Shown here: one piece after another, positions 24,388 to 33,535 of the stretch
Layout: the number at the start of each line of letters is the position of its first letter
How positions within the stretch are numbered: position 1 is the first letter of the stretch
Assembly (NCBI GenBank): GCA_048268885.1
Contig: JBLWUP010000034.1
Coordinates: 1-64,000 of the forward strand
Direction: 5' to 3'
DNA length: 64,000 bases
Source: Pelagibius sp048268885
GTDB taxonomy: Bacteria; Pseudomonadota; Alphaproteobacteria; Kiloniellales; Kiloniellaceae
Translations under genes and position numbers: made by a program
Notes under the pieces: generated by a model
Told to the model about the DNA's origin: nothing
What the model saw: only the letters and a program-made list of their open reading frames with translations
Databases searched by the model: none

Positions 24388-26190
24388 ATGCCGGAGCAAC
24401 AGCCCCCCGACATCAAACTGCCCGATCCTGTCGAAATCTCCAAGTCGATGGCCCTTATCGCCGAGCGGAGCCAGAAGCTCGTGGCCGATTTCCTGGCCCG
24501 CCAGGAACCCCAGGGCGGCGGCCCCTCGGCCATGGACCCGCTGAATATCGGCGCCGCCTTCATGGAAATGACCCACCGCATGATGGCCGACCCGGCCAAG
24601 CTGGTGCAGGCGCAAATGACCCTGTGGCAGGACTACATGCGCCTGTGGCAGACCACCGCCCAGCGCATGATGGGCCAGGAGCCCGAGCCGGTGGCCTCGC
24701 CCGAGCGCGGCGACCGCCGCTTCAAGCACCCGGAGTGGGACGAGAACGAGCTCTTCGACTTCGTGAAGCAGTCCTACCTGCTGACCGCGCGCTGGATGCA
24801 GTCGACGGTGAAGGAGGTCGAGGGCCTGGACGACAAGACGGCGCAGAAGGTCGACTTCTATACCCGCCAGTTCGTCGACGCCATGGCGCCCTCCAACTTC
24901 GTCATGACCAATCCGGAGGTGCTGCGCGAGACGCTGGAGTCCGGCGGCGAGAACCTGGTGAAGGGTCTGCACAACCTGCTCGACGACCTGGAGCGCGGCA
25001 AAGGCCGCCTCAAGATCAAGATGACCGACATCGAGGCCTTCGAGTTGGGCGAGAACATCGGGCTGACCCCCGGCAAGGTCGTCTACCAGAACGACCTGAT
25101 GCAGCTCATCCAGTACGAGCCGGCGACCGAGGAAGTGGCCAAGCGCCCGCTGCTGATCATCCCGCCGTGGATCAACAAGTTCTACATCCTGGATCTGCGG
25201 CCGAAGAACTCCTTCATCCGCTGGGCGGTGGAGCAGGGTCATACGGTCTTCGTCATCTCCTGGGTCAATCCCAACGAGAAGCTGAAGGCGAAGAGCTTCG
25301 AAGACTACATGACCGACGGCCCCCTGGCGGCGCTCGACGCCATGGAGAAAGCCACCGGCGAAAAGGACTTCAACGTCATCGGCTACTGCCTGGGCGGCAC
25401 CCTGCTGGCCTGCACGCTGTCCTACATGGCGGCGAAGAAGGACGACCGGGTCAAGTCGGCCACCTTCTTCACCACCATGCTGGACTTCGCCGAAGCCGGC
25501 GAGCTCGGCGTTTTCGTCGACGAGGTGCAGCTGGCCGCCCTGGAAGAGAAGATGAAGGGCAAGGGCTACCTGGAAGGCGCCGACATGGCGACGACCTTCA
25601 ACATGCTGCGCGCGAACGACCTGATCTGGTCCTTCGTGGTGAACAACTACCTGATGGGCAAGGACCCCTTCCCCTTCGACCTGCTGTACTGGAACTCCGA
25701 CTCCACGCGCATGCCGGCGGCCATGCACAGCTTCTACCTGCGCAACATGTACCAGGAGAACAAGCTGGTCGAGGCGGGCGGCGTCACCCTCAAGGGCGTG
25801 AAGATCGACCTGAAGAAAGTGAAGCAGCCGGCCTGCCTGATCTCCACCCGCGAAGATCATATCGCCCCCTGGAAGGCGACCTATTCGGCAACGCAGCTGC
25901 TCGGCGGCCCGGTGAAGTTCATCCTCGCCGGCTCCGGCCATATCGCCGGCGTGGTCAATCCGCCGGAGGCCGAGAAGTACGGCTACTGGACCAACGCCAA
26001 GAACCCGAAGGACCCCGACGCCTGGTGCAACAGCGCCAAGGAGCACAAGGGCTCCTGGTGGCCGGAATGGCAGAAGTGGATCGCCGACTTCGCTAACGGC
26101 AAGGTGCCGGCGCGCCAGCCCGGCGACGGCAAGCTGAAGGTCATCGAAGACGCCCCCGGCAGCTACGTCAAGGTACGGGCGCAGGACTAG
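24388..26190 (+). CDS. phaC: Class I poly(R)-hydroxyalkanoate synthase
   Basis: Polymerises hydroxyacyl-CoA into polyhydroxyalkanoate storage granules. The 600-residue length fits class I. The lipase-like box GYCLGGT carries the nucleophile Cys334; Asp490 (TREDHIAPW) and His518 (GSGHIAGVVNPP) complete the triad. The N-terminal domain contains MTHRMMADPAKLVQAQMTL and FKHPEWDENELFDFVKQSYLL typical of the family. The start at 24388 follows AAGGA; an upstream ATG at 24328 is in frame but lacks a ribosome site. No phasin, phaA/B or phaR is adjacent. A methyltransferase gene follows after 7 bases. Confidence 0.96.
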   Translation: MPEQQPPDIKLPDPVEISKSMALIAERSQKLVADFLARQEPQGGGPSAMDPLNIGAAFMEMTHRMMADPAKLVQAQMTLWQDYMRLWQTTAQRMMGQEPEPVASPERGDRRFKHPEWDENELFDFVKQSYLLTARWMQSTVKEVEGLDDKTAQKVDFYTRQFVDAMAPSNFVMTNPEVLRETLESGGENLVKGLHNLLDDLERGKGRLKIKMTDIEAFELGENIGLTPGKVVYQNDLMQLIQYEPATEEVAKRPLLIIPPWINKFYILDLRPKNSFIRWAVEQGHTVFVISWVNPNEKLKAKSFEDYMTDGPLAALDAMEKATGEKDFNVIGYCLGGTLLACTLSYMAAKKDDRVKSATFFTTMLDFAEAGELGVFVDEVQLAALEEKMKGKGYLEGADMATTFNMLRANDLIWSFVVNNYLMGKDPFPFDLLYWNSDSTRMPAAMHSFYLRNMYQENKLVEAGGVTLKGVKIDLKKVKQPACLISTREDHIAPWKATYSATQLLGGPVKFILAGSGHIAGVVNPPEAEKYGYWTNAKNPKDPDAWCNSAKEHKGSWWPEWQKWIADFANGKVPARQPGDGKLKVIEDAPGSYVKVRAQD

Positions 26191-26197
26191 GTTTTCC

Positions 26198-27118
26198 ATG
26201 AAGACAATGAAGCAGGTCCCCTCTTCAGGGCCGGACGGCCTTGAAGAGATGAACCGGGTGCTCGCCGAGAGCGTCCCCCTCGCCCGGCAGTGGGCCGAAG
26301 AGATGTGCTGGCGCGACCCGGCCAGCGGTGAAAGCTGCGCCTGGTATCACGGCGCCTGGCAGACCCTGCGGCTGCTGGGCATCGTCACCACCCTCACCCA
26401 CCATGCGCCCCTCTACATAGAAGCCCTGCGCCCGCTGATCGCCAGCGGCGACTACAAGCGGGTGTTTCTTTCCGGTTCGGCGGACTACGGCCTGCTGTCG
26501 GTCGTCCTTGACGCTTTCACGCAGGGAGGCGCGGTCCCCGAGATCACGGTCGCCGACCGCTGCAAGACGCCGCTGGAGCTCTGCCGCTGGTACGCCGAGC
26601 GCTACGGCCACAGCCTGCGCAGCGTGCAGGCCGACCTCGGCGACGTGCCGCTGGAAGAGCCTTTCGACCTGATCTGCGTCCACTCGCTGCTGTCGTGCAT
26701 TCCTGTCGACCGTCACGCGGACATCGTCGCCACCTGGGCCCGCCTGCTGCGGCCCGGCGGCGTGATCATGATGGCGAACACGATCTATCTCGGCACGCCG
26801 GGCAAGGAAGCACATTTCTCACCGCAGCACGTCGCTGACTACAAGAAGCGGGTCTTCACCGCGGCGCAGAACTGCACGCATCCGCAGGCATTGCCGCCGG
26901 CCGACGCGCTGGAGCGCATCGCCGAGGCCTTCTCCGGTACGATGTCCGCCAGCGTCATCTCCTCGCGCGGCCAGCTGACGGGCCTGCTGGAGGACGGCGG
27001 CTTCGAATTGCTCGACAACCGCTTCGGGGAATTCATCAAGGACCCGAACTACCAGCGGACAGGGCCGCCGGTCACCAAGAAGAAGGAGCACGCCTGGCTG
27101 GTCGCCCGGCGGATGTGA
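26198..27118 (+). CDS. Class I SAM-dependent methyltransferase, linked to phaC
   Basis: A 306-residue protein. The AdoMet-binding core shows an atypical glycine motif FLSGSADYGLLSVVL (about residues 89-103), then a strand ending in an acidic position TVADRC, VQADLGDVPLEEPFDLICVHSLLSCI (motif for the methyl-transfer site), and ARLLRPGGVIMMANTIYL (post-motif). Its substrate is unknown. It begins 7 bases after phaC, so it is probably translated from the same mRNA. A methyltransferase here is unusual for a PHA operon. Its end converges with the CoA-ligase gene. Confidence 0.72.
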   Translation: MKTMKQVPSSGPDGLEEMNRVLAESVPLARQWAEEMCWRDPASGESCAWYHGAWQTLRLLGIVTTLTHHAPLYIEALRPLIASGDYKRVFLSGSADYGLLSVVLDAFTQGGAVPEITVADRCKTPLELCRWYAERYGHSLRSVQADLGDVPLEEPFDLICVHSLLSCIPVDRHADIVATWARLLRPGGVIMMANTIYLGTPGKEAHFSPQHVADYKKRVFTAAQNCTHPQALPPADALERIAEAFSGTMSASVISSRGQLTGLLEDGGFELLDNRFGEFIKDPNYQRTGPPVTKKKEHAWLVARRM

Positions 27119-27131
27119 CCCGCGGGCGCCT

Positions 27132-28502
27132 TCAGCGCCGGGTCTCGTTCACGAAGTCCTCGTACTTGCCGCCGGCGCTGCGCGGAATCTCGTCGAGGAA
27201 TTTCAGTCCCACCGTCACCGTCCCCGGCAGCCGCTCGGCCAGATGGCCGCTGATCTCGCTTTGCTCCGCCTCCGTCAACGGCCTCGCCACGACAAGGCGC
27301 GCCTCCACCCTGTCGGCCGCGACCTGAGCGAGCTGGAACTGATTGATCGGCGCAATCTTGGTCAGCGACTTCACGCCGAAGGCCGGCCAGTACTCGTTCC
27401 CGTCACGGTCCACCAGCATGTTGCGTTCCCGCCCCAGGATGCGGGTCAGCACCGGCAGGCCGCGCCCGGTGGGACAAGGCCCGCCGACCTCGGCGAAGTC
27501 GCCGATCTCGTAGCGCAGCAGCGGCATGGCATAGTTGTGCAACGACGACACCACAACGCGCCCGACTTCGCCGGGGCCGCAAGGCCGGCCCTCCTTGTCG
27601 AGCACTTCGACGAGGGCGAAGTCCGCCTGCACCAGATGGTGCTCGTGGCCGGGCGCCTGCAGGGTCATGTAGCCGATTTCCTGTGAGCTGTAGGTATCGG
27701 CGACCGAGACGCCCCAGACCTCCCGGCAGGCCTCGCGCACGTGGCCATGCAGCAGCTCGCCGAATGCCAGGCACTGCTTCAGACTCGGCAGCTTCACGCC
27801 GTGTTCCTGGCAATAGCGCGCCAGCGACAGCATGTTGGTCGGATAGGTGCGCAGGTAGGCTGGCGCGACCCGCACGAGCCAGTCGACCTGCTGAGCGACG
27901 CTGGACTCGATCTCCAGCGCATGGATGCGTCCCGAGGGAAAGACCGAGGCCACCGACCGGCCCCAGGTCGCCTGCACCAGGCCATGAGGAAAGGCGGCAT
28001 CTGCGTTCGGCATGCGGCGGATGGCCGCCATCGGCGCCATGAGGTCGCGGCGGTGCCAGAGATGCTCGCGCAGGGTGAGCACTTCCCAAAAGAACTGGCC
28101 GAGCTGCGTGCCGACGACGGTGACCGGCGTCCCCGTCGAGCCCGAGGTCGAGGCCTTTGTCGTCTTACCGTGCTCTGCGGGGACCTTGCTGCTGACGAGC
28201 TTGTCGCCGGCCTTCTGAATGTCTGCCCGTGTCAGAAGCGGCATTTTCAGCCAGTCGCCCGGACCGACGCGACGCCCGCCCGACAAGCCCGCCGCCTGCA
28301 GCCGCTCCCGGTAAAAGGGCACCGTCTCTGCCGCGTGCTTCAGCAGGCAATTGAGCTGATCGAACTGCCGCTGCCGAATCTCCTCGGCAGAGTGCCACTG
28401 GTTGGCCTCGAGCTGCTGCAGAACGGCGAGACGCTGTGCCGCGTGCTCCCCGGGAAGCGCGGGCCAGACGATCGACTTCGTCTTGGAATGAGGGATGTTC
28501 AT
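27132..28502 (-). CDS. PaaK/CapK-like adenylate-forming CoA ligase
   Basis: A 456-residue protein of the phenylacetate-CoA ligase superfamily. The N-terminal region HAAETVPFYRERL, the phosphate loop TSGSTGTPVTV (about residues 145-155), SSQEIGYMTLQAPG and the strand GEVGRVVVSSLHNYAMPLLRYEIGD are all diagnostic. The enzyme activates a carboxylic acid with ATP, then normally forms a CoA thioester. The acid is unknown. The start at 28502 lies 17 bases after tctB, making this the last gene of the transporter operon and suggesting that it acts on the imported acid. Confidence 0.82.
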   Translation of the reverse strand: MNIPHSKTKSIVWPALPGEHAAQRLAVLQQLEANQWHSAEEIRQRQFDQLNCLLKHAAETVPFYRERLQAAGLSGGRRVGPGDWLKMPLLTRADIQKAGDKLVSSKVPAEHGKTTKASTSGSTGTPVTVVGTQLGQFFWEVLTLREHLWHRRDLMAPMAAIRRMPNADAAFPHGLVQATWGRSVASVFPSGRIHALEIESSVAQQVDWLVRVAPAYLRTYPTNMLSLARYCQEHGVKLPSLKQCLAFGELLHGHVREACREVWGVSVADTYSSQEIGYMTLQAPGHEHHLVQADFALVEVLDKEGRPCGPGEVGRVVVSSLHNYAMPLLRYEIGDFAEVGGPCPTGRGLPVLTRILGRERNMLVDRDGNEYWPAFGVKSLTKIAPINQFQLAQVAADRVEARLVVARPLTEAEQSEISGHLAERLPGTVTVGLKFLDEIPRSAGGKYEDFVNETRR

Positions 28503-28519
28503 GCGAGGCTTCGCTCCGG

Positions 28520-28996
28520 CTATGCGGGCCACCAGATGGGAAACTGGGGAAGCGACACCCCAAGCACCCGGATGAAGAGCCCATAGGAGAGCAGCAGCGA
28601 CGCCCCGGCAACCGCCAAGGAGAGCCGCCAGCCCTCTCCCACAAATTTCAAGAAACAGATCAGGTAAAGCGCCAGCCCGGCGGGAAAGCCGAACACGAAG
28701 ACCAGCGGCACGATGGCAAAGAGCCACAGCAGCCGGCCCCAGGCCGCCCCGGCGGGGCGCCCTTCCGGGTCGGCGGAATCGGACGCCGGCGCCAGCTCCG
28801 GCGGCGCTGCCTTGCGCAGCCCGACGAGATGCACCGCGACCATCACCAGGGTGGCGCCCGCGGCCAGCAGCGGGAAGCGCATCAGCGTGTCCGAATACCT
28901 GTAGTGGAACAGGCCCAACAGGCAGAACCCGACGAGGAAAGCGGCGGCTGTCAGCAGGAAGACGAGTTCCAGGCGCCGCTGTCTGCTAGCCTCCAT
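28520..28996 (-). CDS. tctB: Tripartite tricarboxylate transporter small membrane subunit TctB
   Basis: A 158-residue protein with four hydrophobic segments: about 12-30, 42-62, 84-104 and 112-142. It matches the TctB layout, in which an N-terminal helix pair is separated from a C-terminal pair by a charged loop. It works with TctA as the membrane part of a periplasmic-binding-protein-dependent carboxylate importer. The first codons overlap the end of tctA by 11 bases. Confidence 0.88.
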   Translation of the reverse strand: MEASRQRRLELVFLLTAAAFLVGFCLLGLFHYRYSDTLMRFPLLAAGATLVMVAVHLVGLRKAAPPELAPASDSADPEGRPAGAAWGRLLWLFAIVPLVFVFGFPAGLALYLICFLKFVGEGWRLSLAVAGASLLLSYGLFIRVLGVSLPQFPIWWPA

Positions 28997-30479
28997 GGGC
29001 TGCTCCTTTCGCCAGGAAAAAGCGCCGTAGCCTGGCCCAGCTCAGCCCAATGATGATCAGCGCCAGCAGCACGAGGACGCCCGGCCGCAGGAGGAAAGCG
29101 GCACCGTAGGCCTGCAGCGAAATGTGCAGATAGGTCTCGATCAGCGGCGCCATGACGAAGCCGAGCACCAAAGCGGGCCGGCTGTAACCCAGGTATTTCA
29201 TGGCACAGCCGAGCAAGCCGATGACGAAGGTCGCGACGACGTCCAGTGGTTCGTTCTGGTAGGCATAGGCGCCCAGCACCACCAGCACGGCGAGGACCGG
29301 CGCCAGCACCTGCGGAGGCACGTCGGCGATCTTCAGCAGCAGCGGCGAGGCCGCGATCATGAAGGCGACGGCGATGAGGTTGGCAAAGGCCAGCACCAGC
29401 GCCAGGCCGACCGCCAGGTCCATGTGATTGGCCAGGAAATCGGGACCGGGTTCCAGCCCCAGCAGAAGAAAGCCGCCGATCAGCACCGACATGCCGGCGC
29501 TGCCCGGGATGCCGAGCGCCAGGGTGGTCACGAGGGCGCCGCCCTCCTTCGCGTTGTTGCTGCTCTCCGGCGCGATGACCCCTTCGATGGCGCCCTGGCC
29601 GTAGGCCTGAGGGTCCCGCGCCATCTGCTTGGCCGAGGCGTAGGCGACGAAAGGGGCCGTGTCGCCGCCGACACCCGGCACGATGCCGATGAAGACGCCG
29701 ATGAGCGATGACTTCACCAGCAGGTAGGGGCGCAGCAGGGTGGCGCGCAGGCCGCTGAGGATCGGCGCGAAACCGATGGCACGGCCACCGTTCGGCGGAA
29801 GGCTGCGGCCGCCTCGGGCCAGTTGGACCAACTCCGGCACGGCAAAGAGGCCGAGGACGAGAGGGATCAGACGAATGCCGTCGAGAAAGTAATCGACGCC
29901 GAGCCAGAAACGGGGAACCCCGGCGACACGGTCGTAGCCGAAGAGCGCGAGAAAGACGCCGAGGCCTCCGGCGATGAGACCACGCGCCATGGACTTCTCG
30001 CCCAGCACGCCGACGTAGATGATCCCCATCACCGCGAAGAGGAAGGTCTCGGGCGAGCCGATGTGCAGAACCACCGGCTGCAGGAAGGGCAAGAGCGCCA
30101 CAAGGGCAATCACGCCCAGCAGTCCGCCCAGGCCGGAGGCCGCGAAGGCGGCGCCCAGCGCTTCGCCGCCGCGACCGGCCCGGCTCATCGGATAACCGTC
30201 GATCACCGTCGCCGCGTTCGGCGCCGAGCCGGGAATGCCCAGCACGATCGCCGTAAGCGCCCCGCCCGTGTACACCACCGCGTGGGCCGCCAGAAGGAAG
30301 GCAAGCCCCGCCATCGGCTCCATGCCGTAGACGAAAGGCAGCAACAGCGCGAGCGCGGTCAGCCCGCCGAGGCCGGGCAGCACGCCCAGCAGCAAGCCGA
30401 TCGCCACCCCGACCACGGTGAGCAGCAGCACGTTCCAGGTGAGAAAAAGCGCGAGAGCCTGACTAATCGCTTCCAGCAT
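28986..30479 (-). CDS. tctA: Tripartite tricarboxylate transporter large permease TctA
   Basis: A 497-residue protein with about 11-12 membrane segments. Hallmarks of TctA are GLLLGVLPGLGGLTALALLLPF at the start, GIPGSAPNAATVIDGYPM, and the repeated half GIVPGVGGDTAPFVAY with GVIAPESSNNAKEGGAL and LGIPGSAGMSVLIGGF. It forms the ion-driven channel of the TTT importer. An ATG at 30479 directly follows an in-frame GTG at 30482; the ATG is preferred. It lies 42 bases after tctC. Confidence 0.95.
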   Translation of the reverse strand: MLEAISQALALFLTWNVLLLTVVGVAIGLLLGVLPGLGGLTALALLLPFVYGMEPMAGLAFLLAAHAVVYTGGALTAIVLGIPGSAPNAATVIDGYPMSRAGRGGEALGAAFAASGLGGLLGVIALVALLPFLQPVVLHIGSPETFLFAVMGIIYVGVLGEKSMARGLIAGGLGVFLALFGYDRVAGVPRFWLGVDYFLDGIRLIPLVLGLFAVPELVQLARGGRSLPPNGGRAIGFAPILSGLRATLLRPYLLVKSSLIGVFIGIVPGVGGDTAPFVAYASAKQMARDPQAYGQGAIEGVIAPESSNNAKEGGALVTTLALGIPGSAGMSVLIGGFLLLGLEPGPDFLANHMDLAVGLALVLAFANLIAVAFMIAASPLLLKIADVPPQVLAPVLAVLVVLGAYAYQNEPLDVVATFVIGLLGCAMKYLGYSRPALVLGFVMAPLIETYLHISLQAYGAAFLLRPGVLVLLALIIIGLSWARLRRFFLAKGAAHGG

Positions 30480-30521
30480 CACATCCGCCCGTCAGTACAG
30501 CGAGGCCGGTCGAAACCTCAC

Positions 30522-31550
30522 CTACTGGTACTTCTGCTGAGCGACGTAGCGGATCCGCTCCAACTCTTCGGGAGAGAGTCCGCCGATGACGGTGTTGATC
30601 TGCTTCTTGGCCACCGCCGGAGAAGCGTAGTTGACCGGACGCTTCTTGGCCTCGGCTTCGGCAATGACTTCCGGGTCGGTCAAAACCCCCTGCACCGCAG
30701 CCTGCAGAAAAGCCAGGCGGTCGGCGGGAACATCGGGCGTCGTCACCAGGGCGCGTCCCAGGCCCAGCAGCGCATCGCAATAATCCATCCACCAGGCCTG
30801 CGCCGGCGTCATGTCGACGACCTCGAAAATGGTCGGGATGTCCGGTACCAGGGCCGAGCGCTCGCGCGAGATGATGACGTAAGGCAGGATGGTGCCGTCT
30901 TTCTTGTACTTGCGCGCCGAACTGTCCGACAGGGCAAAACCGTCGATCTCACCGCGGACGGCCGCCAGGGAAACTTCCTTTGATCCCTTGTAACCGACGA
31001 CGATCTGGGCATCCAAGCCCAGAGCCTCGGCCATGAAGGCCGAAGTGGCGCCGATGGTATCGGTCCGGGAAGTCGCGCCGAAGCGGACCCTGCGGTCTGC
31101 GGTCCGCGCGTCCTGGAAGGTCCGGTAGGGCGACTGGGCGCTCCAGGAGAAGGCGCGCTTTTCGTCGGTCACACGGCCGAGGAAGCCGAGCCGGTTAATG
31201 TCATAGCGCACGCCTTCCGCCCCGGTGATCTGAGCGAAAGCCGAGGAAGCCGCACTGATGATCATGATGCTCAGGCCGTCCGGCTTCGCCGTCGCCACCT
31301 GGTTCAGGGCGACGATGCCACCGCCGCCGGGGCGGTTTTCGACGACCACCCGGGCCCCGAGGCGTTGCTCCAGATGCGGCGCCAGCATGCGTGCATAGGT
31401 ATCGTAACCGCCGCCGGCACCGTAGCCGACCACCAGCTTGACGGTCTTGCCTTCATAGAATTCGGCCGCGGTTTCCGCAGCGGCAGTGGCGGCGAAGCCG
31501 CAAAGGATGAGCAAGGCACCGAGGGTGCGCAGGAAACCTCGAACGATCAC
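30522..31550 (-). CDS. tctC: Tripartite tricarboxylate transporter substrate-binding protein TctC
   Basis: A 342-residue periplasmic binding protein (Bug family). A signal peptide (LGALLILCGFAATAAAE) is followed by FYEGKTVKLVVGYGAGGGYDTYARMLAPHL, the usual opening of the family, then VVVENRPGGGGIVALNQVA. It captures an organic acid, possibly an aromatic or a dicarboxylic acid, and delivers it to TctA/TctB. The start is a GTG at 31550 with GGGAG at correct spacing. It is the first gene of an operon tctC-tctA-tctB-ligase. Confidence 0.92.
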   Translation of the reverse strand: MIVRGFLRTLGALLILCGFAATAAAETAAEFYEGKTVKLVVGYGAGGGYDTYARMLAPHLEQRLGARVVVENRPGGGGIVALNQVATAKPDGLSIMIISAASSAFAQITGAEGVRYDINRLGFLGRVTDEKRAFSWSAQSPYRTFQDARTADRRVRFGATSRTDTIGATSAFMAEALGLDAQIVVGYKGSKEVSLAAVRGEIDGFALSDSSARKYKKDGTILPYVIISRERSALVPDIPTIFEVVDMTPAQAWWMDYCDALLGLGRALVTTPDVPADRLAFLQAAVQGVLTDPEVIAEAEAKKRPVNYASPAVAKKQINTVIGGLSPEELERIRYVAQQKYQ

Positions 31551-31679
31551 GCTAATTCTCCCACATGGCAGAGAGCCGGCGCCCCCGCCGACTCGCGGGG
31601 GCCAAGCTAACGCGATCGCCTTATGGAATCATTAACCATAAGGGGGAGATCCGGCATGGGCCCTCCCCCGGCCGGCTAC

Positions 31680-32246
31680 CTAGGCGCGATCGGCGCTGCG
31701 CTCCGCCAGGTAGGTGCGGCACAACTTCTCATAGTGGCCGGCCTGGTAGACGAAGTCGGACATCTCGGCGTCTTTCAGCTCGCGCATGAAGCGGGCCGGG
31801 CTGCCGCCCCAGAGCTGGCCGCTGGCCACCGTCTTGCCCGGCGTCACCAGGGCCCCGGCGGCGACCATGGCGCGGCTCTCGACCCGGGCCTTGTCCATCA
31901 CCGTCGCGGCCATGCCGACGAAGGCGCCGTCGTCGATGCTGCAGGCATGGATCAGCGCCCGGTGGCCGACGGTGACGCCGTCGCCGATGACGGTCGCCAT
32001 GCCGCCGCCGGTCTCGCGATAGTCGCCGGCGCGGTCGTGGTTGCCGTGCACGATGGTGCCGTCCTGCAGGTTGGTCCCTGCCCCGACGCGGATCTTGTTG
32101 ACGTCGCCGCGCAGGACGCAGCCGTACCAGATGGAGCTGCCCGGCCCGATCTCGACATCGCCGATCACCGCCGCGGTCTCCGCGATGAAGGCATCGGGAT
32201 GGATCTTGGGCCAGAGGCCGCGGTAGGGAAGCACGTGACCGCTCAT
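31680..32246 (-). CDS. Gamma-class carbonic anhydrase family protein
   Basis: A 188-residue left-handed beta-helix protein with hexapeptide repeats. Zinc ligands can be placed at the histidines in VHGNHDRA, VGHRALIH and neighbouring turns; GDVNKIRVGAGTNLQDGTIVH and GHRALIHACSIDDGAFVGMAATVMD are signatures of the CaiE/YrdA/gamma-CA group. It could hydrate CO2, but many family members are inactive, and YrdA-type function is uncertain. The start at 32246 has a strong AAGGAG site; the longer frame to 32270 is less likely. Confidence 0.85.
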   Translation of the reverse strand: MSGHVLPYRGLWPKIHPDAFIAETAAVIGDVEIGPGSSIWYGCVLRGDVNKIRVGAGTNLQDGTIVHGNHDRAGDYRETGGGMATVIGDGVTVGHRALIHACSIDDGAFVGMAATVMDKARVESRAMVAAGALVTPGKTVASGQLWGGSPARFMRELKDAEMSDFVYQAGHYEKLCRTYLAERSADRA

Positions 32247-32574
32247 GAAAACTCCTTCTTGTCGTAACACCGGCTCGCCCCAAACCCGCTGATCGCAAGC
32301 CGCCGCTGCAGAGCCACTTAGCGGGCCAGCCCGGCGAGGTCAAACCGATTGGGACCTTAGACCGGATCACGGGGGTCCGCGCGCCGGCTTGCCGGCACGG
32401 CCCGGCGGTCGCCTTCCCGGCCGTCCGGCTCTGCCTTCTCCGGCCTCGCCGCGTTAACCATAGATAGAAAATCTACCGCTTTCACTTATGGTTTTCCGCC
32501 AAACCGCGCACCACGTGTGGTAGAAGAGGTGCATTCAACTTGAGACAAATTACAGGGACCGGGGAGCATTAAAT
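32247..32574. other. Divergent intergenic region of 328 bases
   Basis: No gene is seen. The left part is GC-rich with short inverted repeats (GCCGGC-TT-GCCGGC at 32383-32396). The right part turns AT-rich; it holds TTAACCAT at 32454-32461, which is a CtrA half site, and is followed by AAAATCTACC and a probable promoter for the exported protein at 32575. These assignments are tentative. Confidence 0.4.
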
Positions 32575-32946
32575 ATGAGGTTCACAGCTGTTGTTTTAGC
32601 CCTTTTTCTAGGCTTGGCGGCCAATGTTGCGGAAGCGGCGATGGGCGCCGGAACGCGGCCTAAGGAGAGCTGGGACAAGATGCAGACCTTCGAGTACAAC
32701 ATCGGCAGAATTGCGGGCGGGCTGGAGCTCTGCCGGCGCTTCGACATGGCCGGCGACATGCGCGCCATCGCCAAGCTGACTCCTTACGGCAAGCTGGGCA
32801 TGCGCAAGATGCGCGCCTTCGACGGCCTGCGCGGCTGCGGCGGCCTGGCGAACAACGCCGAAAGCCTGCTTGAGGACAAGGAAAAGCTGATCGACTACAT
32901 GAAGGCGAAGTACGACTGCAGCGGCGAAGAGTGCGTCGAGCGCTGA
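32575..32946 (+). CDS. Small exported hypothetical protein
   Basis: A 123-residue protein with a clean signal peptide (FTAVVLALFLGLAANVAEA, cut after AEA). The mature domain is helical with four cysteines (LELCRRF, GLRGCGGL, KYDCSGEEC), likely disulfide-bonded in the periplasm. No family recognised. A GGGGAG ribosome site precedes the ATG, and a strong bidirectional terminator follows, so it is a one-gene unit. A CtrA-like half site upstream hints at cell-cycle control, weakly. Confidence 0.65.
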   Translation: MRFTAVVLALFLGLAANVAEAAMGAGTRPKESWDKMQTFEYNIGRIAGGLELCRRFDMAGDMRAIAKLTPYGKLGMRKMRAFDGLRGCGGLANNAESLLEDKEKLIDYMKAKYDCSGEECVER

Positions 32947-32967
32947 AGCCGCGACGCCGAAGCAGAA

Positions 32968-33010
32968 TAAAAAAAACGGGCTGCAGAGACTGCAGCCCGT
33001 TTTCTTTTGT
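32968..33010. terminator. Bidirectional intrinsic terminator
   Basis: A perfect 13-bp stem AAACGGGCTGCAG / CTGCAGCCCGTTT with an AGA loop, preceded by a run of A and followed by TTCTTTT. It ends both the exported-protein gene and the convergent rplM-rpsI operon. Confidence 0.95.
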
Positions 33011-33041
33011 GCCGTGAAGCTTCGGCTTAGCGCCCCAAGAC

Positions 33042-33533
33042 TTAGCGCTTGGAGAACTGGAAGCTCCGGCGCGCCTTGGCCCGGCCGTACTTCTTACGCT
33101 CGACCACGCGGGAGTCGCGGGTGAGGAAACCGCCGCGCTTCAGGATCGGACGCAGGCCCGGCTCGAAGAGGGTCAGCGCCTTGGAAATGCCGTGGCGCAC
33201 CGCGCCGGCCTGGCCGGAGAGTCCACCGCCCTTGACCGTGCAGACCACGTCGAATTGGTCGGTCCGGTCGACCACCAGGAAAGGCTGGGCCAGGATCATG
33301 CGCAGCACCGGACGCGCGAAGTACACGGTCTGGTCCTTGCCGTTGACGGTGAACTTGCCGCTGCCCGGCTTGATCCAGACGCGGGCCACCGCGTCCTTGC
33401 GCTTACCGGTCGCATAGGAACGCCCGAAAGCATCACGCTGCGGCTCCGCCGTCTCGGCCGCGGCCTCCGGCGTCACGCCCGTGGCCTCGGCCAGCTCGCC
33501 CAGATCGCTCAGGGTTTGAGTCTCGTCGGCCAT
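33042..33533 (-). CDS. rpsI: 30S ribosomal protein S9
   Basis: A component of the small ribosomal subunit whose C-terminal tail reaches the P-site tRNA. The 163-residue protein has an extended acidic N-terminus (about 35 residues) before the conserved core YATGKRKDAVARVWIKPG, GQAGAVRHGISKAL and the C-terminal RKYGRAKARRSFQFSKR. Such N-terminal extensions are common in alphaproteobacteria. It starts two bases after rplM and is cotranscribed. Confidence 0.98.
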   Translation of the reverse strand: MADETQTLSDLGELAEATGVTPEAAAETAEPQRDAFGRSYATGKRKDAVARVWIKPGSGKFTVNGKDQTVYFARPVLRMILAQPFLVVDRTDQFDVVCTVKGGGLSGQAGAVRHGISKALTLFEPGLRPILKRGGFLTRDSRVVERKKYGRAKARRSFQFSKR

Positions 33534-33535
33534 GC

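Noticed and set aside
31620..31680. TTAACCAT motif near 31632 as a CtrA site
   Set aside because: It is a lone half site between two minus-strand genes with no second half at the right spacing.
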